Assembly (NCBI GenBank): GCA_946811695.1
Contig: OX328132.1
Span: 99,389,422 to 99,453,421, forward strand
Direction: 5' to 3'
Length of the DNA stretch: 64,000 nt
Source of the DNA: Gonocerus acuteangulatus
Taxonomy: Eukaryota; Arthropoda; Insecta; Hemiptera; Coreidae
Below the pieces are notes generated by a model. The model was not told where the DNA came from and ran no database searches. It was given only the letters and a program-made list of their open reading frames with translations. A program made the translations under genes and the position numbers. Positions 33,514 to 45,123 of the stretch are shown here, piece after piece; within the stretch, counting starts at the first letter, position 1, and each line of letters begins with the position of its first letter.

Positions 33514-33739
33514 TATTATTTATTCTTTATATATGGCCCAGGTCAAAAGAATAGTACTCCAATTTTCTTTGTACTATTATATTTTTTGTACGCCCTACAT
33601 GTTTCGTGGCCTTTATGCCACCTCCTCAGGGGCCATTACATTCCCATGTGTGGTTAGCTCGCCACCCATACTAATACTGAGGCTTTATAATTGGAGTACT
33701 ATTCTTTTGACCTGGGACATATATAAAGAATAAATAATT
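33514..33739. mobile_element. Hairpin MITE, 226 bp, with about 50 bp inverted repeats
   Basis: The left arm 33514-33564 (with ggtcaaaagaatagtactcc) and the right arm 33689-33739 (with ggagtactattcttttgacc) are complementary almost throughout. The loop is about 124 bp. The arms end in TTATT/AATAA-rich sequence, so the target site cannot be fixed. No coding capacity. Confidence 0.9.
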
Positions 33740-33834
33740 ATACGTAAATAAAGGTCAGAAATACGTGGAAAATAATAAGATTATTTATTGTTTGTGCCGC
33801 TACTGCTCTCTACTTGTAGTTATTAAATTTTGAG

Positions 33835-33892
33835 TTTTATCCATTGTCTGGATCCCAGAAAAAGACGAAAATACAGTTGGTTCAAATTGTAC

Positions 33893-33975
<83 letters not shown>

Positions 33976-33976
33976 C
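33835..33976 (-). repeat. Degenerate Rep-TA fragment with (TA)n tract
   Basis: Bases 33835-33895 weakly match the block before the tract in other copies (tctggatcccagaaaaagac; cagttggttcaaattg), then (TA)n at 33896-33975. Confidence 0.6.
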
Positions 33977-33977
33977 A

Positions 33978-34140
33978 GGCCTTTGATGAAGGGCCATCTA
34001 TAGGATGTCACCTTTCCTAAGCACCCATCGTGTAGCTAGGAATTTCTTTAGCGGGCCCATAGATGAGATAAGTCAACCTGATGAAGGAGGGACTCGAACT
34101 CGCATCTTCTTAGACAGGAATCGCATACACTATCCACACT
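33978..34140 (-). mobile_element. tRNA-derived SINE (family S3)
   Basis: The minus strand reads atgcgagttcgagtccctcc (B-box-like) and ends with catcctatagatggccctt near 33990. It shares this tail with the copies at 34.4 and 61.5 kb. Confidence 0.65.
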
Positions 34141-34354
34141 ATATATATATGTGTGTGTGTTTCAACATGATACGTCTAGTGAAAGCGCAACAGAGTCAGT
34201 TTTGTTTGCGACACCACAACGATCAAAGTTGGGTCAGCTGTTCACCAGTCGCCATCTTGCTAATTCCCTGTTCTGATGCATGGAAAGACTGCGCCATTTT
34301 GTTTGTGCACTGGTGCCAACAAACAAAATTGTTTGAACTGATCATTCATTTGGC

Positions 34355-34562
34355 GTATCATTTATACATTTTTCTAGGCCATTTGCCACGGGCTATCTAT
34401 AGGTTGCCGCCCTTCGTAAACATTCATCGTCTTGCAGGGATTCTCTAAAAGGGCCCTGTTATGAAGAAGCTCAACCCGTTCTAGGTGAAACTTGAACCCG
34501 TATCTCCCGCATGAGAATCCACTGCGTTAACCAAGGGACCACGGGGAGACCCACGAAAGTTG
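34355..34562 (-). mobile_element. tRNA-derived SINE (family S3), second copy
   Basis: The minus strand reads gtggtcccttggttaacgca and gatacgggttcaagtttcac (A- and B-box-like), then gatgaatgtttacgaaggg and cctatagatagccc. Same orientation and family as the copy ending at 34140, 215 bp away. Confidence 0.7.
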
Positions 34563-36014
34563 GTATTTGCATTTCCATAATAAACAATGGAACATGCTTT
34601 TTAATTAGCAAAATCGGTCTATTACTATTCTATTCCGGAATCAAATGATTCATTAGCCTATACCGGTCGTAATTGTTCTTCCTTGAACCAAGATAAGATC
34701 GAAATGTTCTAAATTTATGAAAAAGCGGTTCATTAGTAGTAGGAGTTTATTCGAGAGCCAAATTTGATAAAAAATCTAATAATTCAATCAGCTCTTCTAA
34801 CAACTGTAAAAAAGCAGTACCATTTTTGTTTATTTTCTATTTAGATTTGTTCGTTTAGAGTCATTCTTTATTAAGGTGACTTAAGCTAATCCTCTTGCTG
34901 AGGAATTAGCAATTTTTTGTTTTTACCAATAATCTTCACACTAATAGTAATGATTTTTCCTTATTCTTGCTGGTATTCCACCAAGAAGAACCCCCAAGAA
35001 TCTTTTAGTCTTTATGGTGGATTTGTCTTGAGAAATCCTTCAAATGTAATATTTACTCAGACTTAAATCCAGATAATCTCTGATGTTACAGCTTATATTT
35101 TATTCTCAGGCTGCTTCATTTCAGACTCCATCGTCAAAATGACTTTTTTCATATTTTCGAGAACTGATTATACCTGAAATAAAGGAAATGTACTAGAATA
35201 TCTAGCAGTAGACAAAAAAATCTTCAATTTCCTTTCAAAGCAAGTGAGATTTATGAGAGATTGAGGAGGAGGAAAATGCCTTCTATTTACCTTCCATGTA
35301 CAAATATGTTCTATCTCAGCCTCGAGAGTCTTGTATTTCTGTAGATTTAACTTTCAATCTCTATATCGCAATGAAAATTACTTTCATTATATTGTTATGC
35401 TTTATCTTATAGAGATAATTACATCTAACTCGCAAACAAGAATTAATGTCAGTTATAGGGTGTTTCTGTACAGTCTGTATTAGGAAACGCGCTTAAGGAT
35501 TCGATTCCCATTACTGAAGTTGTGCGTTTTGAGGAATATTTACTAATTTAGGATGGATTTCAGGTTTCTTTCTAATCATTCCACGAAAAGAATTTGTATC
35601 TGAGTGGTAGGAATATGAATCAAAAGATAAGAATAAATGCTTCTGAATTTGCATTTTAAAACTAGGATATAACGATTAAGAAAAAAATTTAAACATGAGA
35701 ATAATTAAAGACGCCATAAAAGATTATTCAAAAAACATCAGTGTCATGTAAGAAAAATAAGTAATTTTCCGCGTGGCTCGAAGGGAAAGTGTTTGAGTTT
35801 GACTTTATGTCACAGGTGACAGTCCACAAGTCAAGGTGCAGGTCGCTCGGAAAAGATTTTTACCTACTCTTGGCCGTACCAAATATTTCCGTTACTTTAG
35901 AGTGCATAATACAAGAAAGTGTTCTAAAGAGGCCGCAAGCAATGGTCTTCTTATGATGCTCTTTGTTTCATCGGACCCGATTGTCGCCAGTTTTCAAAAA
36001 GGTTTACATAAAAA
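34563..36014. other. Unassigned 1.45 kb AT-rich stretch
   Basis: No domain, repeat array or transposon end recognised. Confidence 0.45.
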
Positions 36015-36080
36015 AGATTTTTTTTTTTAATTCATTTATTTATGAGCACCCGCAACTAAGGTGATGTGCTCAATTAAAAA
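36015..36080 (-). mobile_element. LINE 3' tail fragment (same family as 7505-8446)
   Basis: A T run at 36018-36029, then ttcatttatttatgagcacc and cgcaactaaggtgatgtgct, the complement of the tail at 9600-9662. Only the extreme 3' end is present. Confidence 0.65.
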
Positions 36081-36269
36081 AGAAAAAAAAACAATGTTGA
36101 TGTAATTAGCCTATTGAAGTGTAGTTTTCCATATGACCAACTTCAAGAACTGTCATTAGAAAATGAGGCTGACGATACTGACTCGCAAAAGAAAATGCTC
36201 AAGGATGTAGCAATATTCAATGAGACAATGATTGGCGGATAATTCATTTTTAGTGCATCATATATTGCA

Positions 36270-36550
36270 TACGAGGCGAGGTTAGCTCAGTGGCAGAGCA
36301 CTAGACTAATATGCTGGAGGACCTGAGTTCGAACCCCGAGCAAGCACTATAGATTTTTATTTTTTGGTGTATTCGTTCATGTGTTGGATTCCGCATCCCT
36401 GATCGTCCCTAGGCCTACCCAGCAAGGGGAAAATCAACTGGTCAGAGCATAGTACACTAACTCCCTAGTGTGCCGTATGGTCATGATGCAGACCTCTATA
36501 GTATCTGCCTCTCAGGGTCCGCGTGGCCTGTTTCGGGACTGATTTTTTTT
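36270..36550 (+). mobile_element. tRNA-derived SINE (family S1), best tRNA-like head
   Basis: ggcgaggttagctcagtggc, then agagcactagactaatatgctgg and gacctgagttcgaacccc, gives clear A and B boxes. The anticodon position reads AAT, as in tRNA-Ile, although the anticodon stem pairs poorly. The S1 body and its end (gtggcctgtttcgggactga followed by a T run) follow. Confidence 0.8.
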
Positions 36551-37204
36551 ATGTATATAATTGTATATATTTTTTATTATTAAAAAACAATCAGTACAAT
36601 GACTTTCTTTATGCTGTTAGTCTATTTTTGTTCTTTATTTTCGTAGTATAGCCTATGTATTACACAGGCACACAAAATAAAAAAGTGGTCTTTTCCAAAG
36701 ACACCTAATCCGGAGTCCGTTTCACCTCACCACGTCAGGTTTAAGGGCATTTCTCTCGTATGAAGTCGTTTAAGAAGAAATAACTAGAGCTTCCATGGTT
36801 TTGAGGGTCGCTGAATTCAAATCCGTGATCTGTTTCACCCCATCGGTGCAAAATTAAGGTCATTTTAATTTTAAAATATACTAATAAAAGAGTAAATTGG
36901 ATAATAGTGAATGCGAGCTTTTAATTTTGGAAGTACAAAGTATGGAAAGACAGATACAGTGATTTTAAAAATACAATCATAGCTAAGAAACTATGAAAAG
37001 AGGTTGCAAACATATTAAACATGCAAGGTAAGATATTTTTACTAACTAAACATTTAAAATATTAATATTTTAATTTAAAAACGTATATTGGAGTATGCGA
37101 TGACGGAGACTAAAATAAATTACCGCCCAGCCGGACTGTATTGTAGCCAGTGCCCCTCTTCTGCAAAACGCTCTGTCGTTCCGTTGCTCATCGCTCATCG
37201 CTCG
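36551..37204. other. Unassigned stretch
   Basis: Nothing recognised. Confidence 0.4.
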
Positions 37205-37592
37205 TATTATACCCGAGGCCTAATACTACCCTCTATTTCCACCTATCTAATAAAACCGTCTATACCCTTCCTAATGCCTTCTGTATCCTTTCTAATACCC
37301 CCTTATATATCCTTCCTAATACCATCTTCTATATCCTTCCTCTAACCCCCTTCTATATCCTTACTAATACTTCCTTCTTTAACCTTCCTAATACCACCTT
37401 CTATATCCTTCCTAATAACACCTTCTATAACCTTCCTAATACCATCTTCTATATCCTTCCTATAAACCCCTTCTATATCGTTCCTAAAACCGCTTCCTAT
37501 ACCCTTCCCTTCCTAATACCACCTTCTATACCCTTCTTAATTGCCCCTTCCATACCGCCTGTAATACCCTCCCTTATACGCCCTTCGATAAC
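37205..37592. repeat. Pyrimidine-rich minisatellite, about 22-24 bp unit, about 16 copies
   Basis: Diverged copies of cttcctaataccaccttcta. The open frames across it (for example 37150-37596) are repetitive by-products of the unit and are not genes. Confidence 0.9.
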
Positions 37593-37654
37593 CTAGTTCG
37601 TTCTATATCAACTTTATCTACATTTTTCGAACTCAAACATGGTGATAATGGTTA

Positions 37655-37870
37655 CCTTTAATTGTTAATTGTACAATGAACAATTATTTTAATTGCAATT
37701 AGCAATTAAATGGTTAATTGCAATTGAATTAATGGCGATTACATCTATTTCAATTAACATATGTAAGAGCGATTAAATTAATTGCAAACGGCCATTAACG
37801 GAAGTAATGACGATTAAATTGAATTGTACGTTACGATTAAAAAATCGCGATTAAAATGTTTATTATTTGC
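37655..37870. repeat. Low-complexity caattaa/ttaattg-rich region
   Basis: Repeated ttaattg, caattaa and gcgattaaatt phrases on both strands make many small overlapping palindromes (for example ttaattgcaattgaattaat). Confidence 0.8.
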
Positions 37871-38417
37871 TTGGACGATTGAAAAATTAATTGATTGATG
37901 GACGTAGGTATAAACAGCTGTGAGACCCTCGGATGGCCTGAATTTTTTGAGCTGTTAAGAGAAGTTTATCCATATTCCGCTTCGTATCTTCATTGGCGGG
38001 CGGTCAGCGTGTCATTGATATCTGAAATCTCTGTTTACTAAAACCGCGTTGGATTCCCGATTTGTACCATTGTTCAATCGAAATTTTAAAACAACATAAC
38101 GTGCCTAGACTGGTCTAAGTTGATGGATCCTGTCCTACTGTTTGGTCGTGAAAAACATCAGATTAATGAAGGAAGGGGCTGTCATTGTACGAGACATATT
38201 GCCCAAGTACAGCCACTGGGAGGAGAGACTGCTCCATGACTAATTGTAGTAATGCCTACAACACCTGTTCCCTCCTTAGAGTCCCACAGCGCCAGCAAAC
38301 ACATCATTGTTTTATGTTACCTGCCCTTCTCAAAAAATTATATATTATTTTCTTTTAAAGCTCTGCCTCCGGAAAAAGAGACTTCGGCTACGGATTCCCA
38401 GGAATACACCAAATGCT

Positions 38418-38598
38418 ACAATTTGTATTTATTTATGAGCATCCGAAACTCAGTACAATTATACCCATATTATCCAGTACAATTAATCTATATATATCCA
38501 GTTACAATTAATATATATGTATATATATATATTACGTCTGTATATATATTACGTCTATATATACATTACGTCCATATATATATGTATATATATATTAC

Positions 38599-38634
<36 letters not shown>
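38418..38634. repeat. LINE tail scrap, then (TA)n with tattacgtctata units
   Basis: ttgtatttatttatgagcat at 38419 resembles the LINE tail complement. From 38456 there are repeated ccagtacaatta and tattacgtctatata units, and then (TA)n at 38600-38633. Confidence 0.7.
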
Positions 38635-38637
<3 letters not shown>

Positions 38638-40317
38638 CTTCTTCTTTTGAAATAGTTTTAGTTTTTCTTTGCCGCCTGTAGACTATCGCCCATGAGAAAA
38701 GAGGGTTTGCGTTCGTCAGCCAGAGGGCTGCCATTTTTTGTTCGAAGAATAGAAAACTTATTTTTCTTTCACATCCCATATTAAACGTTTGATATAAAGA
38801 ACTGAAAAAAAAATGATTTATTTGTTATTTATCGCACAAGTATTACCCTTTAAACATCAAGTTCCGGGTTGTCAATCTTATGAATTGCACAAGATTTTTC
38901 CATTACTTTCATTTAGTCTTATCTCCGTCAGGAATGATATGAAATTATTGGAAAACTAAGTATTGAAAAACGTTGAATTAGACTTAGACAAGTTGGAATG
39001 CGTCTAGGAAATGGTTTGTATATATATATACACATACAAAGCATGACCAGTTATTACTCTGATCAATTTCTTTTGAGAAATCTCCATGTGAATAAGGTAA
39101 GTATGTGGGTCGACATGAAGTCCTTGCTCCACCATTGACGCCCAGGTTTCAAATAAATTCAAATAAAGGTTGACTAAAGACTAATGGCATGGACAATCGA
39201 TACCCCGTAATGAATAGTGCAAATGGTTGACACGTAGTAGGCAATTACATTACACTAAAGCACTTGTAGAAAGAAAACAGGGTGATTAACTTGTGAAACA
39301 AATTCTCTACAAGCTCTAGTCGTCGATAATTACTCGCATAATGAGAAGTAATTATTACTCCCGGAGGGCAGCAATAATACAGCTAGCCAGTTGCACGAGG
39401 CCAATAAATGGAAAATACATTGGCATAATAAATTTCAATTATGTAACAATTGGATTGTTTGTAACGATCCGAACCCCATTTGCTTCTCCATACAGAGGAG
39501 TTGTTATATACTTATCTTGCTTCATCACGACAAAAGCCAACTACTATGAAAGATCTCAATGAATTATTTAAATTATTATTAAATATTTATATTATAACTA
39601 GGGAAATAGTTTACATCATCAGTTTTCGAATAATTTTTTTTCGATAGGACTAATGTAAATTAAATCGATGCAGGATGCGTCTCGGGTTCTTGATAGAGCT
39701 GGATTCGACTTCAGCAGTAGTCAAAAAATTTGCTCAATGAAATGAACAAATCATAAGAAAAAAAAAAAAAAAATGCTTTTATTGAAATCGCTCAGGAGTT
39801 GGCTGATGAAGTAAAAGAGCCGAAATTACATGTTTAAAGAAAACAACGAATTTTTCCAAAATAACTTTATATCGGTTGTTTCTTTCGTATAGGGTGTAAA
39901 GTCGCTTATGATTGTTATCGGAAGCCAACCCATTCAGATTTAAACCCATGGCTCACGAAAATGCAAGTCTGCTTCTCAGGGCTTCATTATGTTTGTTCTT
40001 AGGGGTTCTTTAAAGTGAAAACTTACCATCCGTTTCAATGGGATATGGTAAATTACCCAGACGTAGCACAAGTTGTGTGTGAATGGTAATGCGGACTATA
40101 TGTGAGTGAATAGAGAATGTTAGGGAGAATGAATAAATTCTGCTGTTATGTACAACATGCGTATACTAAACATATAACATCTTACTTAAGTAGTAATAAT
40201 AAATAACAATAAATAAAGAAATAAAAAATTGCCTCTTGTAAATGGGTGAGTCATGGAGATAAATTTTGGCTGAGACAATGATGCAGTGGAGATGTGAATA
40301 TCCTTATTAAGGTTGAA
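38635..40317. other. Unassigned 1.7 kb stretch
   Basis: No gene or repeat recognised, apart from an A run near 39759-39772. Confidence 0.45.
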
Positions 40318-40360
40318 AGTATTTACAGGGTGTCACAAAAATAATGGTCATCCGTCGCCC
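40318..40360. mobile_element. Possible DNA-transposon end interrupted by the second LINE
   Basis: tttacagggtgtcacaaaaa, then ataatggtcatccgtcgccc, looks like a terminal sequence of the acagggtg type. LINE-2 inserted right after ccgtcgccc, which is duplicated at 45115-45123. Confidence 0.4.
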
Positions 40361-40704
40361 CGTGTAATAGCTTTCGAGTGAGACACAGCGTTCCTTAAAA
40401 ACTCTCGTTTTTATCAGTGCAAAGTGGTGGTCAGTGGTCACATTTTCTTACGAAAATTGGCACACTGATGGACATAGTTTCAGTGCACACTTCAGTGAAA
40501 TATCGTTCACCCAGACATCGTAGTTTACCTACAATCTGTAAGTGAAGTTACAATCATTTATAGATTATCTAGCCCTCGCTTCTAGTAGGCCTAGTGGTGG
40601 GGGGCTTGCTTGTAGAGTCCAGCTCCTGGTGCATAGGAGCCCCTGCAGAGTGGGAGATACTTTTCCTAGCAACACTCTCTATAGACAGTCAGCCGGCAGC
40701 CAGC

Positions 40705-40770
40705 CTCCTTGGCTCAGTTACTCCGTAGTCGACTCTCGGCTGAAGATCAGTGGTTCGATCCCACATTTTT
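40705..40770 (+). promoter_or_regulatory. tRNA-like (A box/B box) segment in the LINE-2 5' region
   Basis: ccttggctcagttactccgt (A-box-like) and tcagtggttcgatcccac (B-box match) are spaced as in tRNA-derived promoters, followed by a T run at 40779-40790. It could be a SINE head captured in the 5' UTR or a chance match. A proper anticodon stem-loop does not form. Confidence 0.4.
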
Positions 40771-40808
40771 CACATTTTTTTTTTTTTTTTACATTTTTTC
40801 TTTCTAAA

Positions 40809-42125
40809 ATGTCTACGGCAATAGACAGTGAGCAACAGTACACTTTCTTGGAATCTACCTCTACTCAAGACGGCGAAAATTTTACTCACGGAAGACGTAA
40901 ACGTCTTCTACTAATTTATCGCCTAAAGCCAAACAGCAAAAAGGATCAAAAATAACTGAAAATAAAAATGTATCTCAAATTAATAAAAATCTCCTTTCAG
41001 TAGCAAAAACAGACCAGAAGCTGCCTAACATCTACGTCAGAAACATTAAAAATTACAAAAACCTCTGCTCTCGTCTCAGTCAAGCTACTGGAGAAAAATC
41101 TTTCTCTTGCAGAGCCAGATTTAATGACATAGCGATCAGTGCTACCGACAGCGGTGCCTTCAGGGCAATTATTAAAAGTTTAAACCAGATGGAAGCCGAT
41201 TATCACTGCTATCAATTGCCAGAGGAAAAAGCATACAGAGTCGTGATTCGCAATTTACATCATACCACACCTCCTGAAGACATCGCAAATGCTTTGAAGG
41301 ATCTTGGCTACAACGTTAAAAGAATAATTAATGTTCGCCACCCGACAACGAAAGCACAACTTCCTCTCTTTCTCGTGGATCTGGAAAAGGCCGAAAAAAG
41401 CAGAGAAATATTTAAAGAACAATATCTTCTCTACACCAAGATATCAGTGTAAGAGCCCCGCCGTCGACGCGAATTAACTCAATGTCACAAATGCCAAGAA
41501 TATAACCATACCAAAACCTACTGCAACCACGCACCTAAGTGCGTTAAATGTGGTGAGCAGCACAAGACTGAAGACTGCGCTAAACCTAAAGACGCACCTG
41601 CAACCTGCGCCAACTGTGGCGACAATCATCCAGCTAACTACAAAGGACGTCTACAAGGCCCTCAGAACTCTTAGGACTCAACGGCAGAGGACGAGCAGCG
41701 CAACCCGCCTGACCAACGTACAGGCTTCTGCCATCAAATATGCCACATATACTCAGCCTCAGCAGCCATCCACATCAGCAACTTCACCTCGGAGGCCAAA
41801 TGTCTCGTATGCCTCTCTTCTCTCCTCTAGGCAAAAGAATGTGCTGGTAAATCCTCAACCCAATCCAATGCCAGCACAAAAACCAGCAACCACCCCAACC
41901 CCAGCACAAAACCTCACACCTCCTTCCCAAACCTCCCAGAAGAATATCCCATCAGTTTCCTCTCCTAAACCTATTAATGCTCCCCCTGTTCCTCCCACTC
42001 CTACACCCCAAGATCCCTTCAACCTGTTTTCCTCGTTCCTAAATAAGTTGGAAACATTACTAACTCCTCTTATCTCCCTTATGACCTCCCTAATATCCGA
42101 CATTCTTCCGAAACTTCTTAAATGA
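40809..42125 (+). pseudogene. LINE-2 ORF1, gag-like protein, disrupted
   Basis: Relative of LINE-1 ORF1. The pieces are: an N-terminus from the ATG at 40809; a frameshift at about 40890-40945; then a long open piece with the PRE-type domain (YQLPEEKAYRVVIRNLHHTT). A TAA nonsense codon at 41450-41452 interrupts it; the frame continues after it through CHKCQEYNHTKTYC, CVKCGEQHKTEDC and CANCGDNHPANYKG. A frameshift near 41645-41650 removes the last cysteine of the third knuckle. The final piece (to 42125) is Pro/Ser/Thr/Gln-rich, as in LINE-1. The stop overlaps the ORF2 ATG as ATGA. With at least three disruptions this copy cannot make a full gag protein. Confidence 0.9.
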
Positions 42126-44786
42126 TTTCCTTTAATCCCAATTCCCTCAACATGATCCTATGGAATGCTAACGGACTTATCTCACGACGACTCGAGCTTG
42201 AACTCCTACTTACAGAAAGAAACATCGACATCGCACTGATTACAGAAACACACCTACTTACCACAAACTACTTCTCAATCCCAGGCTATGTGTGCTACAG
42301 GGCAGATCATCCCTCCGATTCCCGGCATGGAGCAGCAGTAATGGTGAAAAGTTCTTTGGCTCACTTTTCGCACTCCACTCTCTCGACAGACAGCATGCAG
42401 GTAAGTTCAATTTCCCTTTCCCTTTCATCCTACAATATAATTGTTTCTGCGGCGTATTTCTCTCCAAATTTTACCATTTCCTCACTCAATCCTTTGGTCC
42501 TCACTTTCTCATAGGGGCTGATTTCAATGCGAAACATCCCAGATGGGGAAGCCGTCTTACCAATCCTCGTGGCAGAATTCTTTATGACATCCTTCAATCT
42601 CAAAATTTTGACACCATTTCCTCCTACATATTGGGCAACCGATCCCTCTCACACTCCCGACCTTGTCGATTTCTTCATCACTTCTGGCCTACGAGGAATA
42701 TCATACTCGGTTCAGTCACTGCTTGAACTCTCAGCCGATCACTCAGCCATCCTACTCGTCCTGAATACCTCTCCTCTACCACGCTCCAGCAATCCCACTC
42801 TCACACCAGGGCCTATGAACTGGGAGTTGTTTCGTCAACAACTCTCTCAACTCATAGATCTCAATGTTCCCTTGAAAACTTCATCCGACGTGGATGAGGC
42901 TGTTTTGATGTTCACAAAAGCCATACAAGACAGTGCTCTGAGCTCAAGCAGGCCAAGAACTCGTCTCCCTTTTCACCATAAGCCTCAACTCCCAGACCAC
43001 ATCCTTATTCTCTTGTCAGCTAAGCGCCAAGCAAGGGCTCGCTGGCAGAGGTCTCGTTACCCATCCGACCACACTTCCTTCAATCGACTTACTCGCCTCC
43101 TGAAAAAAGCCTTATCCGAATTCCGATCTGAATCCTTTAATGATTACCTCCAATCACTCACCACCGAAGACAACTCTCTCTGGCAAGCCACCCGTAAAAT
43201 CCTAAAATTCCATTCCGTTCCACAACCTCTTCAACGCAGCGACGGAACTTGGGCTAGAAGTGATGAAGATAAAGCCGAACTATTCGCTTCCCATCTGGAA
43301 TCTACTTTTTCCCCTCATCCAGAAACCAGCTCCTCCCAAGACCTAGAAATACAAGATTACCTGAATACCCCTCTTCCACTCTCCCTTCCTCCTAAAGCAT
43401 TCCATCCTGCAGAAGTTAAATACATTATCAGACACCTCCCAAGAAAATCTCCCGGTTATGACCTTACAACAGGCCCTAATCCTAAAAAATCTACCTCACA
43501 AAGCAATTATTTTCCTCGCCTTCATATTCAATTCAATCCTACGTACTACCCACTTCCCAAATCCATGGAAACATTCGATAATAATCCTTATACCTAAACC
43601 TCAGAAATCTCCCAAGAATCCATCTTCCTATCGCCCTATCAGTTTGCTCCCAATTATATCCAAGATATTTGAAAAACTTCTCCTTAAAAGAATTCTGTCC
43701 ACGATCCCTCCAAATTCCTTACCAGATCACCAGTTTGGTTTTCGTCCTCAGCATTCAACCATCCAACAATGCTTCAGCATTGTTGACACCATATCCCACG
43801 CGCTTGAAAGTAGAAACTACTGCACGAGTGCCTTTCTCGACGTCGCCCAAGCGTTCGATCGTGTTTGGCACCCGGGGTTGTTATACAAAGTAAAGCGCAT
43901 ACTTCCTCACACATATTTCCTAATCCTGCAATCCTATCTATCTAACCGCTCCTTCCAAGTAAGATCTGGTTCCGCATTGTCTAGTTCCCATCCCATTTCC
44001 TCCGGAGTACCACAGGGAAGTATTCTTGGTCCTCTCCTCTACCTTTTATACACCGCAGACATCCCTACCCACCCCAGCACCCACTTAACTACCTATGCTG
44101 ATGATACAGCCATATTTTCCTCCTCTCCTGATCCCGTAACTGCTTCCTGTTATCTACAAGAACATCTGGAATCTGTCGAGCACTGGTGCATCAAGTGGAA
44201 AATAAAGGTGAATCCTGAGAAATGCTGCCAAATCACATTCACCCTCAATAAGAGAACCTGCCCTCCAGTCATCATATTCAGCCACGAACTCCCCATATCC
44301 AACGAGGTGCGCTACCTGGGATTATTACTGGACAGTAGACTCACTTGGAACCCACACACCCGACTGAAAAGACAGGAACTGAACAGGAGATACGGACTCT
44401 TACGACAACTCCTGGGACCTTCATCAAAACTGACAATACACAACAAACTCATTGTTTACAAAACCATAATCCGACCTATTTGGACTTACGGACTTGAACT
44501 CTGGGGAACAACTAAAACTTCTAACATACAGAGAATACAGGCATTCCAATCCAAAGTCCTCCGCAAAATAGTTAATGCTCCTTTCTATGTTTCCAATAAA
44601 ACCCTTCATAGTGACCTCAACATCCCTTTCGTTCAAGAACTGGCAAAATCCCGCTTCCTAACGTTTCATTCCAAACTGTCCTTCCATCCCAATCCTAGAG
44701 CACAAACACTTTCCTCCCAAACTCACCCCAAAAATCCGCCTAGAAGGCTCAAGAGACATTGGCCTCGTGATCAATTAACTGAATAG
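42122..44786 (+). pseudogene. LINE-2 ORF2, endonuclease-reverse transcriptase, frameshifted
   Basis: Relative of LINE-1 ORF2 with the same domain order. The endonuclease motifs are WNANG, TETH, IGADFN and LSADHS. The RT motifs are RKSPGYD, SSYRPISLLPIISKIFEK, HQFGFR, FLDVAQAFDRVW, SGVPQGSILGP and TYADDTAIF. Three shifts break it: one near 42470-42495, before GADFN; one near 42620, restoring the first frame; and one near 43465, just after SPGYD. The last frame is open from about 43460 to 44786 and holds the whole RT active site. The catalytic residues themselves are unchanged, so inactivation is by indels only. Translation of a complete enzyme from this copy is not expected. Confidence 0.93.
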
Positions 44787-45078
44787 GGACAAAACATTAT
44801 TCTAAGTAGGAAGTGCCAGTATTGATTGGCTCCTTCCAAAAGTGTTATTATTATTGTGTTATTATTTTTATTATTATTTCCTATTCATTGTTTTTGTTTG
44901 TTTTGTTTTTTTTTATGTACTTTTTCTTTCTTTTTTTATTTATTTTTTATTTATTTGCTTATTTGTTTTTTATTTATTTTGTATTTCAACTCAATTCTGT
45001 ATATAATCATTATTTTTATCTAAGAGCAAACTTAACTAATATACTCTCCAAATGTACAGATGTTAAATAAACGTATTA

Positions 45079-45114
<36 letters not shown>
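44787..45114 (+). other. LINE-2 3' UTR and poly-A tail
   Basis: A T-rich 3' UTR (long TTTATTT runs at 44905-44990), then a poly-A tail at about 45080-45114 followed by the target-site duplication. Confidence 0.85.
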
Positions 45115-45116
<2 letters not shown>

Positions 45117-45123
45117 GTCGCCC

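Larger units (their letters stand above)
40361..45114 (+). mobile_element. Full-length but mutated Jockey-clade LINE (LINE-2)
   Basis: About 4.75 kb bounded by ccgtcgccc at 40352-40360 and 45115-45123 (9 bp target-site duplication). Order: 5' UTR of about 450 bp, broken ORF1 (40809-42125), broken ORF2 (42122-44786), T-rich 3' UTR and a poly-A tail of about 34 bp ending at 45114. ORF2 protein is clearly related to, but different from, LINE-1, so this is another Jockey family. The intact target-site duplication and long poly-A tail say the copy is not ancient despite its mutations. Confidence 0.9.

Noticed and set aside
33602..33629. Hammerhead-ribozyme-like core (minus strand CTGAGGA, 5 bp stem, GAAA) in the hairpin MITE loop
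   Set aside because: There is an extra G between CUGANGA and the stem, and the upstream strand that could form helix III has G where U-H should be. The required core geometry is not met.
36283..36342. Functional tRNA-Ile gene
   Set aside because: The A and B boxes and an AAT anticodon position are present, but the stems pair poorly and the sequence continues into a SINE body shared with other copies.
37088..37596. 85- and 148-codon frames with repeated FLIPSS/LPNT motifs
   Set aside because: The repeats come from the DNA minisatellite and occur in more than one frame. No start context or domain supports a gene.
40542..40955. 137-codon frame starting upstream of LINE-2 ORF1
   Set aside because: The upstream ATG lies in the 5' UTR and tRNA-like part. 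The likely ORF1 start is the ATG at 40809 in the same frame, and the frame is then lost by a shift.
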